Assembly: GCF_019320115.1 (NCBI RefSeq)
Contig: NC_089584.1
Span: 104,771,111-104,835,110, forward strand
Length of the DNA: 64,000 bases
Source: Miscanthus floridulus
Taxonomy: Eukaryota > Streptophyta > Magnoliopsida > Poales > Poaceae
Reading direction: 5' to 3'
Part shown: positions 53,266-64,000 of the stretch, one piece after another
Layout of the letters: the number at the start of each line of letters is the position of its first letter
How positions within the stretch are numbered: the first letter of the stretch is position 1
Translations under genes and position numbers: made by a program
Notes under the pieces: model-generated
The model's database searches: none
What the model saw: the letters and a program-made list of their open reading frames with translations, nothing else
Told to the model about the DNA's origin: nothing

Positions 53266-54803
53266 GCTATCTTAGAGTAGAGGATAGTCATTAGATTCCA
53301 ATTTTGCTCCACAATAGCAATGTGAAGTCTATTTGAATAGCTTGGTGATGACTAATATCAATATTTGAATTTCATTCTTCACCCATAAGACTTGAAAACC
53401 ACTAATGATCAAGTACACAATCTTGTGTTGTGGTTGGCTTGCATCTTCATTTGATCATCACTTGCTTGAGAGCACCATGGTTGATACTGTTTGTGAGAAT
53501 ACACTTGAAATTTTCATGACTTGATCTCTTTTGGGTGTATTGCTTTCTTTCTTAATCAACCTTTTAATTCTTCAACCAAGTACCACAAATGTCCCTTAGA
53601 TCACCACTTCATTTAGCTTTATGAGCCACGTGCTCGGAAATCCTCCTCCCCACGCTCCGCCCTCCATCGAAGTAGAGACACCCAGGGCAGCAGAGCACAT
53701 GCCGCACACCACCACCACCACTACCGCAGCAATGGCATGTGCCCCACCACCCCGACTCCCACCGTGGCACCACCCATGTCCACCCACAAGGCGTCCCCTC
53801 CTGCCTCGGCTTCCAAGGCCAAGGCCACCCGCGCCCGCTGCCTCCCTGCTGGTGGCCGAGCTTGCCCGCGCGTGCAAGAGAGAGAGGGGGGGGGAAGCGG
53901 GGTTGCACCATCGCGCTCCACCACGATGGTCGTGTAGTAACATTTGTGTTTTGGGACCTACTAGTATTGGTGGTCAATATTTTAAAACTTTGACGGGATC
54001 TTTGGCCAATAACATTAACATAGTCCAAAAGTGGATCCTTCAGCATTTCAGTGCCACTGTATCTAGCTCCAAGTTCACCGAACATGTATGTAAACGGAAT
54101 CAACTACCATTGTGTCATATTCTTGTCTTCCTTAATCCTTGCAAACTTTTCAATGCCAAACCACTAGCCATTTTGGCTCTTTAGTAGTGTGTTTTTACCT
54201 TCTAGCTTCTACTCCCATGTTGTTCATTCTACACAGCTGAGTCAAAAGATCAGGGTCACAACCTCTCTCCAAAGCTTTTTTCTTGATTACGCAAAAGGTT
54301 TGTGCGTCTTTGTATTAAGTTAGAGAGATTATTTGATACAACATGCCTTATCAGCGTCCTTAGGGGTCAATAAAGATTTTACAAGGACGTTCAAACCCTA
54401 TCTAGTGTACCGTAAGCATAGCTATTTCATTGAACAGGGATCAACCCAAATCTGCAGCGTTTGCAAGGACCCCTCTCAGAAGCTTAAATTGGAAGTCGTT
54501 GGATATATTCCACTAATTTAAACTTTTAAAGTTTAGCGCACTCAAATTGACATATAAATCTACAGTCGTTTATTCCTGCTCATTCAAACTATGACGCACA
54601 CAAATTCTATGACATCCACATCAAAATAAAGTCATTAGTGCCTACCAACAACACTAAAATGTTGACTTGAGACTTTAGAGTAACCTTGTAATGAACAATT
54701 GAGACAATTCTTTCCATTACCATCGACCTCCTCCTTGCCCCAGTCTCTATTGTAACATCAACAACCTTCCCCTTTTAGATTTTATCATCGTTGCAATTAC
54801 AAT
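53266..54803. other. No recognised gene; one GC-rich island
   Basis: A GC-rich island at about 53620-53940 encodes overlapping proline-rich frames with no known domain. The rest is AT-rich. Confidence 0.4.
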
Positions 54804-55434
54804 TGTTGGAAAAAGGGATTTCTAGCAAGTAGGACGTGGAAGGCCTTTGCCCAGTTGAATGCCCTGGGCGAAGGTATGAGAAGCAGAAGGTGGGCCCAGG
54901 CTCAATTAGAGTTTCATAAATGCTCTTACCAACCTCCCTTTGTACAGAGTTTGAGTCCCCCTTTTATATAGCACTGCTTACTAAGCCTACCCTTTACAAT
55001 TCTATCCCTTGTCGGTTATAGTACATCCTTGGAATATTCCTATACTAACACAAACTACTAGGGGTACTTTGGGTGCCTTCCTCTTCAACCGCCTTTGCTT
55101 GATGGGCCGCTATCGGGAGTCCGTTTATGGCCCATGGCCTGGTACCGTCGCCCTATGGGAAGTCCCCTAGCTCCTAGAACCTTCGTCTGGGATGACCTTC
55201 ACCCAGACCTTCACGCCAACCACTGAAGCCTCCGCATGTATCGCCCGAGCCTTCGCCTTCGGCTGCATTCGGGCGCCTTCGTCGTAGTTTCTGAACCTTC
55301 GCTTAGGGCGTCTGACCAGGCAAAGGTTTTGTTCTTCTTTTCCCTATACAATGCTCACAGAACATGGTTAATCGTTAGTTCTTAGCACCACTACGAGCTT
55401 GAGACCCTCCGCGACTCATAACCGTGTCCCAACA
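54804..55434 (-). repeat. 3' LTR (631 bp) of the Tat-type element
   Basis: Starts on the minus strand TGTTGGGACACGG and ends TTTTTCCAACA. A minus-strand TATATAAAAG box lies near 54958-54968. The outer flank is ACAAT; the 5' partner is outside the window. Confidence 0.82.
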
Positions 55435-55452
55435 GTTCCCCCTTTGAGGGCA
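55435..55452 (-). other. Polypurine tract
   Basis: On the minus strand CTCAAAGGGGGAAC directly precedes the LTR start, as needed for plus-strand DNA priming. Confidence 0.8.
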
Positions 55453-55654
55453 TGGTCTGATGCTGGCGAGCCTTGTCCTCAAAATCTGGCCCTTAGGTTC
55501 TAAGGCACGGAGGCTTCCCCCTTTCCCCTTGGATCGCCTAGATCAGACCGTTGTGTTGGTGATGTGTTGTCATTTGGTTCGCTACGGTGGCTCTAGAACC
55601 AACGCATTTTGAACAGACATGACCATTGGCCCCTGAAGTTGAAGCGGTGGGGCG

Positions 55655-55697
55655 AGGGCTATATAAGGGGGCAGTAGGTGAGTTCTACGCCTCATCG
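55655..55697 (+). promoter_or_regulatory. TATA box for the antisense ORF
   Basis: TATATAAG at 55660-55667 on the plus strand precedes the first ATG of the antisense ORF region (55698) by about 30 bp. The spacing leaves a very short leader, so either a later ATG is used or the box is coincidental. Confidence 0.45.
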
Positions 55698-58600
55698 ATG
55701 GCGCTGTCGCTTTCCCAGCCTTTGCTTTCCAAGCTTCTTCCTCTTGCTCTTGCCTTCGCTTATTTGTTTTTTAGCTTTCGCTCCCTTTAGTTCTTGGCCA
55801 ACGCTTTTCTGGAAGTGGCTTCTTTTGTTAGTCCTCCTCCTCGTCGGGCTACTTTATTTGGTCTATACCTCCATGCTCTTGGTGTTAGGGTGGTTGGGTG
55901 GTCTGCGCATTTTGAGGAGTGCATGGTCGCTAGTGTAGAGGTGCAGGAGCTAGCGGAGGATCTCGGGAGTGTTGAAGCCTCTGTTGTGGATGTCATAACT
56001 ATAGAGGAGGCGGAGGATATGGTCGGTCCAAGCAAGACATGAGACTTCAGCCCTTCGCTCATGACGGCGGACATGATCAAAGAGCTATGAAAGTTGGGCT
56101 ATTTAGGTGAGTCCAAAGTGAAACCTCCGGAAGGGGAGACCATTCCCAAGCCGTAGGCCACCGATGTCGTGGTCTTTTGGGACTTCTTCCTTTGCAGGCT
56201 TCGCTTTCCAGTAGCACGCTTCCTTCGTCAAGTCCTAGAGGCGTTTGAGGTACAACTGCATCACCTTACCCCTAATGGTATTGTTACCTTGAGCAAATTC
56301 TGCTAGGCCTGTCTGTCTTATGGTGCAGAGCCCAATATTGGTACTTTTTGTGAGTATTATGAGCTCCAGTGCCAGCCCAAATGGGTTGACGAAGACCAGT
56401 TGATAGGCCAATATGGGAGCTACGTGTTCATGCCATGGAGGAATTAGAAGGGTGAGAAGTTGGAAATTGACTTTGCTCAGAAGAATAAGTGGCCGAAGGA
56501 TTGGATGCAATACTGGTTTACATGAGGACCGAGGGCTTGACATCTACTGGCTCGGATGGAAAGAAGAATACACGTTATCCGTTGGCATCTGTTATGTCCC
56601 CGATGAAACCTTTGGCTCAAGGAACTCTAGGTCCAGGGACTTCTGAGGGGTGTGAAGCCTATGATAGGGCTTTTGCCTTGGCCTGCTGGTACTCCGGAGG
56701 TCGTGATTTGGTGGAGGAAATGGTGGTAGCTAACTGCTGGCCGCTAGGTAGGAATAGACCCGCTATGACTATTAAGATGGTCAATCTTCCTATCTTTGGT
56801 GAAGGAGTTAGGGTTCCCTTCCCTCAATTTGGGTTTGAGAAGGAGGGTCGGGCCACTAAGAAGTTGGTGAAGTCCATCGAGGCGAGGGCGCATGAGATAC
56901 TTGGTGAAATATCCGACAAGGAGTATCTGGCGCGCCAGGCCCTCGTCGGCACAATGCCCTGGCTTAACAGAGTTTTTGAAGAGTTTGAGATCCATCATGA
57001 GGAACATGATGTTCCTGCAAAGGTGCACAAATCCCTGGAAGACAAGGCCAAGAAGGCCGCTACCAAGAACGCAACTGCTACGGCAGAGGCAAAGAAAAGA
57101 AAGGGGACCGGTGCGCCCAAGGTCATCACCAAGAAATAGAAGATCATGACCGCTTCTACCGCCGCCTCCGCCGATGCCTCCATCGCTGCCTCCGCTAATG
57201 ATGATGAAGTTGTAGAAAATGTTGGCGGAGGCTCTGGCTCTATTGCTGCCGGAGCAGAGGGGCGAGCGCTCTACCAGCTCTTTGGATCTTGGTGGTGATG
57301 ACTTTGTCAAGACCACCCTTTAGGGGTTTGGTGGTGGCTCTACTGCTGAACGCTCCATCGCGGCACCTATGCCCGACATTTTGGATGTTGATTTTTTCGG
57401 CTCCGTGGGTGACGGTGCCGGTAGTGGCAATGCCTCACCGTCAAAAGATGCGAAGGCTAGCAACGTGGACCGCCACCGTCCTACGGTTGCTCCTACCATG
57501 GAGGTGTCTGAGGACGAGGTGGAGACAGATTCTCCAGCTGCTCCATTCCACTTTGTCGCATTTTAGGCCACAACTCATCATACTGGGGATGCTAGTGCCT
57601 CAGATGCTGTTCCAAGCCCTTTGCATCTGGGTGAGCTACTCTTTGGTCCTTACTTTGCATGGTTGTTTGTCTTTTAAATTCTATCAGGCTTTGAGGCCCC
57701 TTTTTTAGATTGCTTTTGCGAGTTTGATGAAGTCCCTTAGGAATCCTGACGAGAACCCTAATGATCCTTTGGGTGTGGACCTTGCCCTGATTGGCCTAGG
57801 AGCACCTCCGAGGCCTCCGCTTGTGGGCGCGACTCCTCTCCCATCTGCTCCAGGTCTGGCTGGCGGCGAAGGTTGATTTGGCTTCTTGTTTTCTATTACT
57901 GCACTATCTCCATTTTATTTGAGTTTTGCTGATGTTTGGTTGCTGTTTCAGGTGCCTCCGACAGCACAATAAGTGGGTGGGCGGATGCTCTTGAAACTAT
58001 TTACAATGATATAGGAGGTTGTCTTTTCTACTTTCTTTTGCTTTCACTTTTGGTCTTACATTTCTTACGCTTGACTTACTATTAGGCTGCCTCCGCTACC
58101 ACTTGAAGAATGTTGATTACTTTAAGTTGCTATGGATGAACTTGGAGCAGCAATGCGTGGTGTGTTTCTTTTTCATTTTGTCTATCATTGCTCTACTGTG
58201 CTGTGGATGACCTTCAACTCGACAAAGCCATTATCTCTCAGAGGCCATCGAGGAATGTGGTACGTAGGAGGTGGTTGACCGCAACCTAGCCATCGAGGCC
58301 CTGAAGAAAGAGGTCGATACTCTTGAGGCCGAGAGGACCCAGCTTGTAGGGGAGGTTGGTGGCCTCTGCATTGCCCATGCTGAGTTGGAGGAGCTACAGA
58401 AGAATGTTGATTTGCTGAGCAAAGAGGTGGATGGCGCGAAGGCTGCCGAGCAATTCGCTGTTGAACGCGCCCTAAAAGCTATTGGGAAGGTCGATAACCT
58501 TCGTAAGGAGGTGGATGCTGAGAGGGAGTCCAGTGCTGCCTTGAAGGCATAGGTGGACATGCTGACTAAGCGCCTCAAGGATGCCAAATATGTTGGGTTG

Positions 58601-59200
58601 GCCACAGCTAACCTCTATGTGAGTGCCCTCGAACGATTCGGGGGTTCTACGTCTTCGCTGCCGTCCGAGCCTTCGGCGTTCAGCATCTTTTCCTAGATAA
58701 AGGGCAACTTCCTAAAGCTCCTAGACTTCATTGGTGGTGCTGTCGACTTTGGGGCCCTTGCCTCCCCCACCAACCTTTCCAAGATGCTGATGCGGGATGG
58801 CTTCTAGCACGTTGAAGGCGTGAAGGAGAAAAACCTTGAGGGTCCGGCCGAGCTTGGAGTGACTTCTCATGGCATAAGAAGATTCGTTCGCTACTTTATG
58901 AAGTCATTCTGGGTGAAATTTTGCTGGACGGAGGCTCGTTCGATGGCAGAGGCACGCCGAGCGGAGGTTGGTTTTTAGCGGCTTATTGTTTTTCACTTAG
59001 GTTTTCTAGCGTTTGTTTGCTATGTTTATAACTTTGTGTTGTTTTATAGGAGCTGCAGAAGGCAGAGGCTGTGCATGGTACTGCTAGGGCGTAGTCTTCC
59101 CAGGCTACGGAGGCATCGGCTCCGAAGGCTCCTTCCCCTGTTGCTGAGGTCCCAAAGTCCAGGGAACCTACGCCTGCACCTGCTGATCCGGAGGTGTAAT
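55698..59200 (+). pseudogene. Antisense ORF of the Tat element (Transposase_28-like plus coiled coil), broken
   Basis: Plus-strand coding traces run opposite to pol. Near 56190-56460 the translation has FPVARFLRQVLEAFEVQLHH and NIGTFCEYYELQCQPKW, similar to the Pfam 'putative gypsy type transposon' (Transposase_28) domain, with stops. An open frame at 56489-57139 (216 codons) includes CWYSGGRDLVEEMVVANCWP and a lysine-rich tail. Spacers that look like introns follow, then a coiled-coil segment (58271-58552: VDTLEAERTQLVGEVGG, LLSKEVDGAKAAEQF), then a conserved-looking FVRYFMKSFW stretch near 58890. Many stops make it non-functional. The role of such proteins is unknown. Confidence 0.6.
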
Positions 59201-59477
59201 GTCTAGGTTTTAGCTAGTTTTCTAGGCTTGGTCGAAGGTGATGTGCTGCGAATGCTCGCCCTTTTGTATATATCTAGGTTTGAATTGTGAATTTGTCCTG
59301 CATAGGTCTCCTTCTCTGGGCCTGTGTAGGACATACCCCCTGTCACTATGTATCAAGACGGGATTTATGTTAGTGGTGAACTTTGGCAATATTGGTGGAA
59401 AGCTTTTCTCGACGTTCTGTTTGTGACTTGTTTGCTTTCGTGAAGTATGATATTGATAATGAACATACAGAGTTTAT

Positions 59478-60384
59478 AATGGAGACGGGGATCCCGATCT
59501 TCCGTCAGGTGATGGTAACTATCGTTGTGGCGGAGAATGACACACCGATCCGGCTTCAGATCGAAAGATCGAACCCTACAATCTTAGCACCACAGCTCCT
59601 CTGGTTATCAACCAAATCTCGGACTAGGTTGACCTCACCAAGAAGGCTAATCCCTGCCTGCGCAACGAAGAACACAAGCAAGAACAAGAAAGAACGCAAC
59701 CAAATTGCAGATGAAAGATTAATCTCACGAGTTGGGGTCTCACAAACCGAAGAACGACGAAACTATTTCTTGACAAAATAATCTAAGCAAAACCCAAACC
59801 CTAATGGAGGGGCGGCAGCTGTTTATGAAGACTCTAGGGTCGTGCAAGACCCCTGGACGCGCCCCTAATGGGCCCAAACTCGATACATGGTCCAACGGAC
59901 CAAAAGACGGTGTCGCAGCACCCTGGCAGATTCTGAATGATGACTTGTTTCGATGATTCCGAATAGATTTTGACGTGAAACTAGTTGGATTGGCTTCCTT
60001 ATCAAATTAGCTTTCCATCCATATGTGGATCATCGAAAACGGAGTCCGGATGCGTCCTGGGCGACCAGTTTAAGGCAGACTGATCCTGGAGGCCGAGGCA
60101 GACTCGAATTCGTGTTGGACTGGGCCTCCGGCTTGTGTTGGACGTCCTTGATGGTCATCATCACCTCCTCCACGTCCTCTTAGTCCCTCTTGACCCTCTC
60201 CAATGTTCCTAAGCAAGATAACATCATTAGGTAGTAGTCTATTCTCAAAAGTATGAAAAGGATCGCTTAAAAACGAGCTCACCTGTAAATTGAGTTGACG
60301 CATTCGAGCCCGGGTCATTGGACCTTGCATGACGGTTGGAGGATCAGCTGGTACATCCAAAGGAGTGATGTCCTCATCAGTTTA
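59478..60384 (-). mobile_element. Nested Gypsy fragment: pol end plus LTR-like sequence
   Basis: On the minus strand it begins with the end of a polyprotein (DPPTVMQGPMTRARMRQLN near 60350-60290), the usual Gypsy pol terminus, then continues into LTR-like sequence that matches 17200-18060. The 5' body is absent. A frameshift or stop follows the MTRAR motif after about 70 residues. Confidence 0.65.
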
Positions 60385-60825
60385 CTAGGTCACTTGCTTA
60401 GCGAGGGCCTCAACCTTAGTTTTATGATGATTTATTTGACTGGCCTTCGCACCCTTGTAGCTGTTGTTTGGAAGGCTTAATGCCTTTTGTGTTTTGCTCT
60501 GTTATTGCCTCGGGGCTTTTGTATTATTGTGCTTCTAATGCACTGTTGTTGTAATCATATCTACTTTTCTAATAAACTTTTCCAAGCTTGTTTAGCTGTG
60601 TGCTTTTTTAAAAAAGATTCTTACTATGAGTTTTAGCTAGGCCGATGGGTTAAATTTTCTGTGGCTTACTTTCTCTCTCTCTCGCCTCTACTTCTTTCTT
60701 CTCTGGTCGACGTTGAGTATGAGTATGTGTGTTCACGTGGAAAAGTTGAGGTATTAGTCTTTGACCTTGCCCACCTTGCGGAGGCTTCAGTGTCTGTTTT
60801 GTCGCTCTAGCCTCTGTCTTTATGG

Positions 60826-61311
60826 TTGGTTGCAGTTGACAGGGATGCTTTAGCATGTCGTAGCGGAGAAGCTAAAGTGCTCGTATTTGATCTTGCTGAT
60901 GTTGCGAAGGCTTTGGCACAATTTGAGCATTTATCGGAGGCGGTAGTCTTTATTCTTGATGCTTCTCCAAAGGCCACAAAGCAATTTGAGCAAGCAACAG
61001 AGGTCAAAGAAGCATTTCTTGGACATTGCCTCCACTTGCGCCTGGATTGTTTTGCTTTTGCCTTCGGCTATGCTGGAGTAGCTACGCTCCCGTCAAACAT
61101 GGTTGATGCCGGGTTGCACCAGATGGTGTCTTTGGTTGCGGGGGGATGTTATGAGCCTTCATGCGATACCCTCCTGCAACCTCTAACACTGACTGCTTGC
61201 TACCGGATTGTGGTCATACAACGCCCCATGGAGGCTATACGACACCAAGTGAAAGATGCATACAACCTCAACATGGCCTTCGCCTGGCTGCGTGAGCTAC
61301 TGGATTTATGA
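60826..61311 (+). CDS. 161-codon ORF in the Tat antisense region, unknown
   Basis: An uninterrupted plus-strand frame starting MVAVDRDALACRSGEAK and ending AFAWLRELLDL. No motif recognised. It follows the broken antisense ORF and may be a second exon or a chance frame in GCCTTCG-rich DNA. Confidence 0.3.
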   Translation: MVAVDRDALACRSGEAKVLVFDLADVAKALAQFEHLSEAVVFILDASPKATKQFEQATEVKEAFLGHCLHLRLDCFAFAFGYAGVATLPSNMVDAGLHQMVSLVAGGCYEPSCDTLLQPLTLTACYRIVVIQRPMEAIRHQVKDAYNLNMAFAWLRELLDL

Positions 61312-62329
61312 GTCTTCGCATGGTACCTTTTGCTCTCTCGTTTGTAAGGAAACTCCGACTACCATTTTTCTCTTGATCTGCTCTATAGTATAGTGGCTCT
61401 CGGTTGGTTTGGCTTCTCCCCTAGTGCTCTTCTAGAGGTAGGGGTATGAAAATGCAGTGACTGGGGCTAGTGCTGGGGTAAGGCGCAGGATTTTATAGTC
61501 TACTACTTGTGCGATTTAATAAGTCTTGGTGGTTGGCCAATATTTATTGCTTAGATATGTTTTGAAGTCATAATAAGACCGACGGAATTCTTTGTACCTA
61601 GCGTATCTTTGGTCTTTATTCTTGTTGTACCTTAGCTATTAATTCCTAATAGTCATCTGGTGCCTGATAAGGAAAGGTCTTCGCCATGTGTTTTCTTGCC
61701 CGATGCCTACGGTGAAGGTAGGTCTTTGTCGGGTTTTTTGGCCTTTTGGCCATTTTAATAAATCCTTGATGCCTCAATGTGGACAGGGCTTTCCATGCTT
61801 TGGAGCCTTCATCTAAAGGTTTGGAAGGTCCTCTTTATCGTAATGTTGTTGTTGAATGTTGTGGCTCCGTTGCTAGCCACTTTTGACCTTCGTTTTTCAT
61901 AGTATTCTTGGGAGGATTCCTCTTTATCTTTTTAGAGGTTTTTACATGGGACCTGCCTCGTTAAAAACCTCACCTCCGCTAGAAGCCCCCTTTGTGAGGA
62001 AAAGAGTATAGGCCCTTTTGCATGAAATGTAAAGAAAATACAAAAACTAGGAGAGGCGCGGTGACCTTCGCCTATAGTTCCTCGGAGGCCATCTTTTTAC
62101 ATTTGGATGTAGAACCTACGCAAACTGTCAATGTTCTAGGTGTGAGTTGTTTTGCCTTCACCGTCAGTCAGGTAGAAGGACCCGGGTCTTCAGGCGGCCT
62201 TCGCCATGTATGGGCCTTCCCATTTTAGTTGAAGCTTTCCAACATTTTCTGCATTAGGTTTCCTTCTAAGGACTAGGTCTCCATCTTGTATGAGTTTTCT
62301 AATCACTTGGCTATCTCTCCACTTTTTGT
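61312..62329. other. Non-coding part of the Tat element
   Basis: CTTCG-rich sequence between the antisense ORF and the integrase, with no supported gene. Confidence 0.5.
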
Positions 62330-63200
62330 TTACTTTTGGTATTTTGTGTTGTTTTCCACTACTTCCAATCTTGTGCCTTCGATTGTTTCCTTGGAGTACT
62401 CCACATCTTCTGTTAGGGCTTGTTTTATGACACGGAGGCTCTGATGCCTGACTTCTTCGGGCAGTATTGCTTCTTCACCATACAAGAGTTTGAACGGTGT
62501 AAAGCCTGTTGTTCTGGAGGCTATAGTGTTATGGGACCACACTACCTTCAGTAGTTCCTCTACCCATTTGCCCTTGTGAAGGTTGAATAGAGTCTTCGAT
62601 ATTGCTGAGAATATTACTCTATTAACTCTTTCCACCGCTCCGTTTGATTCTAGGTGGTAGACCGAAGCGAAGGCTATCTTGGTGCATATACTCTTGCAGA
62701 ATTCTTTGAATTTGTCCGAGTCAAATTGTTTTCCATTGTCAACTGTTAAGGTTCTTGGTACTCCGAATCTACAAATTATGTTCTGCTAGAAAAACTTTTT
62801 CACTAACTCTGATGTGATTATAGCAAGTGGCTTAGCTTCAATCCATCTTGTGAAATACTCTATCGCTACCACTACAAACTTGTTCCCCCCTTGCGATGGT
62901 GGTAACGGCCCAACCAGGTCCATGCCCCATCTCTACAGGGGCCAAGTGGGTGGGATGAGTTGTACGGCAGTCGAAGGTTTTGACTGATGTGGGGAGGTGC
63001 TCTGGCATGCTTGGCATGTCTTGACAATCTCTTCTACGTCTTTGATGTGCGTAGGCCAGCAGAATCCTTGCCTGATGGCCTTCGCAGACAGTGCTCTTGG
63101 ACCAATATGTGAGCTGCATAACCCTAAGTGGATTTCTTGTAGAAGGTATTTGCCTTCGCTCTGAGGTATGCACTTGAGCAGCGGTTAGACAACCCCTTTC
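62330..63200 (-). pseudogene. Gypsy integrase, broken
   Basis: On the minus strand: part of a zinc-binding HHCC region (CQACQST), then MDLVGPLPPSQGGNKF with the first catalytic Asp, TVDNGKQFDS with the second, ESNGAVERVNRVIF with the Glu, and SRTTGFTPFKLLYGEEA, the usual Tat/Gypsy integrase C-terminal landmark. At least two in-frame stops (near 62925 and 62788) and frame changes disable it. Integrase would insert the cDNA copy of the element. Confidence 0.85.
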
Positions 63201-63223
63201 TTGTATAATATTCTATCTATCAG

Positions 63224-64000
63224 TGTCGGGGACCTAATACTGGGGTACCCCAGGAGGTGGAACCAATAACCATCGAACGTTAAAAACTCCTGGACGGACA
63301 AGGGCGCCGCTATGTTCCTTACCCGAATGATGGAAGTTTGGTTCCATCTCACCCGATGCCTTTGGGCTAGCCCCGCCTCGCCCGAGGGCTAAGGGCTACT
63401 CTCCGCCTCGCCCGACGTCTTTAGGTTAGCCTCGCCTCACCCAAGGGCTACAGGCTGGCCTCCGCTCCGCCCAACGCCTTTGGGCAGCTCCGCCTCGCCC
63501 GAGGGCTAAAGGCTAGTCTCCGCCTCACCCGATGCCTTTGGGACAGCTCCACCTCGCCCGAGAGTTGAGGGATAGACTTCGCTTCGCCTGAACCTCGGGG
63601 GGTGGGCTCGGTCATGCCCAAGGGATAAGGACTAGATTCTGTCTTGCCCGACAACCGAAGACAAACCTCACCCCGTTCGATGTCCAAAGACTGGTTTCAT
63701 CTTACCTGATAACCTCTCCTTCGTTCTCTCATGATGATGGGTACAGAGCAAGACAAGACGTTCGGGTCAACCGCGGCTTCAAGGACCATACCCTATGCCC
63801 CGGTAGGAAAGGTACTACCAGGGAACGACTAGACGGGTGCTTTAGACCCTTCCGGGCGCCACAGAGCCCAAAAGGTATTGTAGGCACATGCTCCTCGCCC
63901 TGTAGAGTTGTAGACGCCGCCTTCAGCTCTGGGACACAGAACTCGACGAAGATATACGACAACCACTACACTTTAGAAAAGGATTTGTGATCTCCATGAA
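63224..64000 (+). mobile_element. LTR of a plus-strand element, running off the right edge
   Basis: Starts TGTCGGGGACCTAATACTGG, matching in order the LTR at 6357-7459 (ATAACCATCGAACGTT, the GCCTCGCCC array, CTCATGATGATG, AAGGTACT, GTATTGTAGGC). It interrupts the Tat integrase region. Confidence 0.78.
63355..63700. repeat. GCCTCGCCCGA minisatellite in the LTR
   Basis: Diverged tandem units of about 29 bp with core CCGCCTCGCCCGAGGGCTA, the inverted and more decayed counterpart of the array at 7034-7365. Confidence 0.8.

Larger units (their letters stand above)
54804..63223 (-). mobile_element. Tat-type Gypsy retrotransposon, 3' part, minus strand
   Basis: Minus-strand order: integrase (63200-62330), a long region with an ORF on the opposite strand (61320-55698), a polypurine tract (55435-55452) and the 3' LTR (55434-54804). 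The antisense ORF between integrase and the 3' LTR is a hallmark of some Tat-lineage Gypsy elements such as maize Grande. A fragment of another Gypsy family (59478-60384) is nested in it, and an LTR of a third family (63224 on) interrupts pol. Confidence 0.78.

Noticed and set aside
53621..54184. 187-codon proline-rich frame
   Set aside because: A GC-rich island with overlapping frames on both strands; the second half runs into AT-rich sequence and no motif is seen.

Overview
The window looks like nuclear DNA of a grass, most likely of the sorghum/sugarcane/maize group (Andropogoneae). The evidence is grass-type GC-rich intronless genes, a monocot Lhcb1-type chlorophyll a/b-binding protein, Tourist and Stowaway MITEs, L1-type LINEs with DUF4283 ORF1 domains, a PIF/Harbinger element, and nested Gypsy and Copia LTR elements. 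I cannot name the species from sequence alone. No rRNA, tRNA or CRISPR array was recognised.

Layout. 1-5019: minus-strand LTR retrotransposon (LTR 4649-5019) carrying a 44-bp minisatellite split by a 2.4-kb solo LTR (670-3084). 6357-7459: minus-strand LTR with a 29-bp minisatellite. 8020-8947: intact Lhcb1-type gene with one intron. 9.1-10.2 kb: a MITE and an AACAT-rich repeat. 10.4-16.5 kb and 18.6-26.6 kb: two copies of a direct duplication, each holding a dead LINE, a Mutator-like foldback element, an intact intronless serine O-acetyltransferase gene (14060-14992 and 22651-23583), a second LINE or its remnant, a Tourist MITE and a Stowaway MITE. The 3' part of a Copia element sits at the junction (16.5-18.6 kb). 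26614-32515: a decayed PIF/Harbinger element with a 3-bp target duplication and a nested solo LTR. 33.5-34.4 kb: LINE ORF1-like DUF4283 pseudogene. 35-41 kb: MITEs and an NB-ARC (NLR-like) gene with one in-frame stop, flanked by direct repeats. 41403-43105: a 1.7-kb poly(A) retroposon. 43-51 kb: mostly no recognisable genes, with MITEs and a broken trypsin-like gene at 49.3-50.1 kb. 51421-53260: third solo LTR. 54804-63223: a Tat-type Gypsy element on the minus strand with integrase, plus a degenerate opposite-strand ORF region with its own TATA box. 63224 to the end: an LTR of the same family as 6357-7459.

Function. The genes that look intact are the Lhcb1-type gene (photosystem II antenna) and the two serine O-acetyltransferases (first committed step of cysteine synthesis). 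The mature acetyltransferases differ at one residue. Shared and private insertions and deletions give a relative order of events. A LINE, a Mutator-like element upstream of the promoter and a second LINE downstream were present first. The block was then duplicated. After that, copy A lost most of the downstream LINE, while copy B gained a 351-bp hAT-like MITE and a 64-bp tandem repeat. I found no clearly new multi-gene system. The most interesting items are the acetyltransferase duplication, the three-frame-open minisatellites, the solo-LTR family with palindromic arrays, and the NB-ARC protein with an unusual C-terminal extension.
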